The position numbers were made by a program, and so were the translations under genes. Shown here piece after piece: positions 62,356 through 64,000 of a DNA stretch of 64,000 nt (the stretch's first letter is position 1; each line of letters opens with the position of its first letter). The DNA comes from Lysobacter sp. S4-A87 (lineage in GTDB: Bacteria > Pseudomonadota > Gammaproteobacteria > Xanthomonadales > Xanthomonadaceae). The DNA lies in the NCBI RefSeq assembly GCF_022637455.1, contig NZ_CP093341.1, positions 558,001 to 622,000 of the forward strand. Direction: 5' to 3'. A model generated the notes under the pieces. That model was not told where the DNA came from. It searched no databases and was given only the letters and a program-made list of their open reading frames with translations.

Positions 62356-62939
62356 CGCTGCACCGATGACGGCGGGACCGCGGCGGTCGAAGCTGCCGGG
62401 CCATCGCCCTGCACGTGCGACCCGGGCAACGGTCGCCATATCACCTGCAGGCGCGTTTCCACAGGACTCTCCTGCGGCCCCGGCTTGCCGGTCTGGCGCT
62501 TCACCAGGACGCGCTCGGTGGCGGCCTGCATCTCGAGCCAGTCGACGAACGCCAGCGCTTCCTGCGCCGACCTGGACTCGAACACCATGTCGATCTGGCG
62601 GGTATCGGTGGCCAGGTCCAGCAGCAGCAGCGCGATGCCGGGATGCCAGCCCCTCTCCAACAGATCGCGCGCCGGTTCCATCGCGTAGCGCTGCCGGGCC
62701 ATCAGTTCGCGTGCCCGCGGATCGGCGGCGCTGCGGTGGGCGATGCCGATGGAGCGGCGGGCATCCTCGCTGCGCCTGATCGCCGTTTCATGTGCATCCA
62801 GCGCCTGCCCCCGGTCGCGCAGCACATCCAGATACTCGATGACGGCCACCAGTGAAGCGATCGCAAGCAGGAGGCTGGCCATCGGCGCAGCCTGCCGCGG
62901 CCGGTGGGCCAGGTGCAGGTCGAACCGCGGGACCTTCAC
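62352..62939 (-). CDS. PilN-like inner-membrane assembly protein
   Basis: 195 residues from GTG 62939 (GTGA overlap). VKVPRFDLHLAHRPRQ precedes one membrane helix (ASLLLAIASLVAVIEYLDVL), as in PilN where the N-terminal segment binds PilM. The periplasmic part has GIALLLLDLATDTRQIDMVF and ALAFVDWLEMQ. Identity rests mainly on position and topology. Confidence 0.7.
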   Translation of the reverse strand: MKVPRFDLHLAHRPRQAAPMASLLLAIASLVAVIEYLDVLRDRGQALDAHETAIRRSEDARRSIGIAHRSAADPRARELMARQRYAMEPARDLLERGWHPGIALLLLDLATDTRQIDMVFESRSAQEALAFVDWLEMQAATERVLVKRQTGKPGPQESPVETRLQVIWRPLPGSHVQGDGPAASTAAVPPSSVQR

Positions 62940-63772
62940 GGCGCACTCCCCGCGTGCGAAGGCAGCCAGCATCCGCCGGGCAGGCCGCTCATCAGTGCCT
63001 GCATGCATGCCGGTGCGATCAGATAGGTACGTTGCAGCGACGCGGCACCGCACAGGAACGCCGCGTCGCGGACCACGTGCTCGATCGGCGCAACCGCCGG
63101 CAGCGCGATGTAACCCGTCCATTGCTTCTCATTGCGGAATCCGACGTGGGCAATCGAGCGTCGCCCGGCACGCTCCTCGATTTCGACGATCGCGATTGAG
63201 CCGTCTTCGACTTGTGCCGCATGGCGCGACAGTGCCCGGGTGAATGCCGGTTCGATCCGCCCCAGCCGCAGCGCCTGCGCCTTGCACAAGCGCGCAATTC
63301 GCGCGCACAGTGCCTCCGGCGCTGCCGCGGCCATGCGTGCGCGCCCCCACGGAGCGTCTTCGACACTGAACCGCCACGATTCCGGCGCGCCGAGACCGTC
63401 TAGCACGAACTTCGTCCGTGCCGACGCCAGCCAGTCGGCAGGTCGTGGCCACGGCGCCCATGGCAGGATGAAGTAACAGGCGAACGCACCGGAAACCACG
63501 ACTTCGACGCGGTGCAGGCCACGCCTGCGTGGCCTGGGCAGCGCTGATCCCAACAGCGTCTCGACCGCCACCAGTGCCGCGGCAACGTCGCCCGTGCGGG
63601 ACAGTGCGACCTGCGCCGGCGCCTGTCCGGTCGTAGATTGCAGGCGGACGCATTCGTCGTCGATCCACAGGACCTGGCGGCTGCAGACCGTCGCAGCCGA
63701 CGGTGCCATTGCCGCAAGCCCCCCGGCGGCCTTCGCGGGCAAAGCACGAACCCTATTCCACCAGCGTGACAC
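62936..63772 (-). CDS. PilM/GspL-like cytoplasmic actin-fold protein
   Basis: 278 residues from GTG 63772, overlapping the GspE stop by 20 bases. No membrane helix. Segments VLWIDDECVRLQ, GRIEPAFTRALSRHA and EDGSIAIVEIEERAG fit the divergent actin-like fold of PilM/GspL cytoplasmic domains; similarity is weak, context strong. Confidence 0.62.
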   Translation of the reverse strand: MSRWWNRVRALPAKAAGGLAAMAPSAATVCSRQVLWIDDECVRLQSTTGQAPAQVALSRTGDVAAALVAVETLLGSALPRPRRRGLHRVEVVVSGAFACYFILPWAPWPRPADWLASARTKFVLDGLGAPESWRFSVEDAPWGRARMAAAAPEALCARIARLCKAQALRLGRIEPAFTRALSRHAAQVEDGSIAIVEIEERAGRRSIAHVGFRNEKQWTGYIALPAVAPIEHVVRDAAFLCGAASLQRTYLIAPACMQALMSGLPGGCWLPSHAGSAP

Positions 63773-64000
63773 GGTTCACCTCCGCCAACGTGGTACGTCC
63801 GTCCGCCACGGCGCGCAGGGCAACCTGGCGTATCGGAGTGAAGCCGCTCTCGTGCGCGGCCTGCCGGAGCTCCAGCAACGGCCGTCGTTCCATGAAGCAC
63901 TGCCTGATTGCATCGTTGAACCGCAGCACCTCGGCGATCGGCTGTCGCCCCAGGTAACCCGTCCTGCGGCAGGCGTCGCAACCGGCCCCCTTGCGGAACC
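63753..64000 (-). CDS. GspE/PulE-type secretion ATPase, C-terminal end only
   Basis: The frame is open to the right window edge; about 82 codons are visible. FRKGAGCDACRRTGYLGR is the C-terminal zinc-finger region of GspE-family ATPases, and IAEVLRFNDAIRQ followed by ESGFTPIRQ is the usual tail. It energises pseudopilus assembly. The remainder, and any gspF, lie outside the window. Confidence 0.88.
   Translation of the reverse strand, partial: FRKGAGCDACRRTGYLGRQPIAEVLRFNDAIRQCFMERRPLLELRQAAHESGFTPIRQVALRAVADGRTTLAEVNRVTLVE

Overview
The window is a high-GC chromosome segment from a gammaproteobacterium of the Xanthomonadaceae (Lysobacter/Luteimonas-like, genus not determinable by eye). The main evidence is a complete rpf quorum-sensing block (rpfB, rpfF, rpfC, rpfG) placed between two aconitase genes and lysS-prfB, plus the family's housekeeping synteny (rarA/lolA/ftsK, aat/infA/clpA/clpS, mnmA/hflD) and GC-rich palindromic intergenic repeats. 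No tRNA, rRNA, CRISPR, insertion sequence or prophage was recognised.

1-15.7 kb, plus strand: an exopolysaccharide cluster of the Wzx/Wzy type. It runs from a WecB-fold protein whose catalytic motifs are replaced (cut by the left edge), through a Wzc-type co-polymerase/tyrosine kinase, an asparagine-synthase-like protein without amidotransferase domain, two tandem exported beta-helix (pectate-lyase-like) proteins, a GT4 glycosyltransferase, a flippase, a pyruvyltransferase, a GT2 glycosyltransferase and an EpsG-like polymerase, to a YdcF-like protein and a Wza-type lipoprotein. Several genes overlap by ATGA.

15.8-21.4 kb, minus strand: a DUF4136 lipoprotein, then a five-gene operon resembling the Pseudomonas fap functional-amyloid locus: a glycine-rich secreted protein, a small secreted protein, a C39-like peptidase, a second small secreted protein and an outer-membrane beta-barrel with a coiled coil. 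The two small proteins carry a Sec signal followed by a double-glycine site ending DMRGG. This suggests two-step processing by signal peptidase and then a periplasmic C39 peptidase, and is the most novel-looking system in the window.

21.9-38.3 kb: housekeeping genes rarA, a conserved secreted protein, lolA, ftsK, ald, trxB, a FemAB-like acyltransferase, aat, infA, clpA, clpS, a YbjN-like secreted protein, a Nudix hydrolase, mnmA and hflD, plus a 41-residue membrane protein. The infA-clpA gap holds a palindromic repeat and an elaborate 116-bp inverted-repeat element.

38.5-55.7 kb: acnB and acnA (one probably corresponding to rpfA), a small lipoprotein, rpfB, rpfF, two unrecognised genes inserted before rpfC (one split by a nine-G tract), the convergent rpfC-rpfG pair, lysS, and prfB with its programmed frameshift. 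RpfF makes the DSF fatty-acid signal, RpfC senses it, and RpfG degrades cyclic di-GMP; in relatives this controls EPS, biofilm and secreted enzymes, the kinds of function encoded elsewhere in this window.

55.8-64 kb, minus strand: a YkvA-like protein, a relic of an M4 peptidase propeptide, a prolyl-4-hydroxylase-like oxygenase, and a compact type II secretion/type IV pilus-like operon (GspE cut by the right edge, PilM-, PilN-, PilO- and PilP/GspC-like proteins, a secretin and three pseudopilins) whose gene order is not that of the classical xps system.
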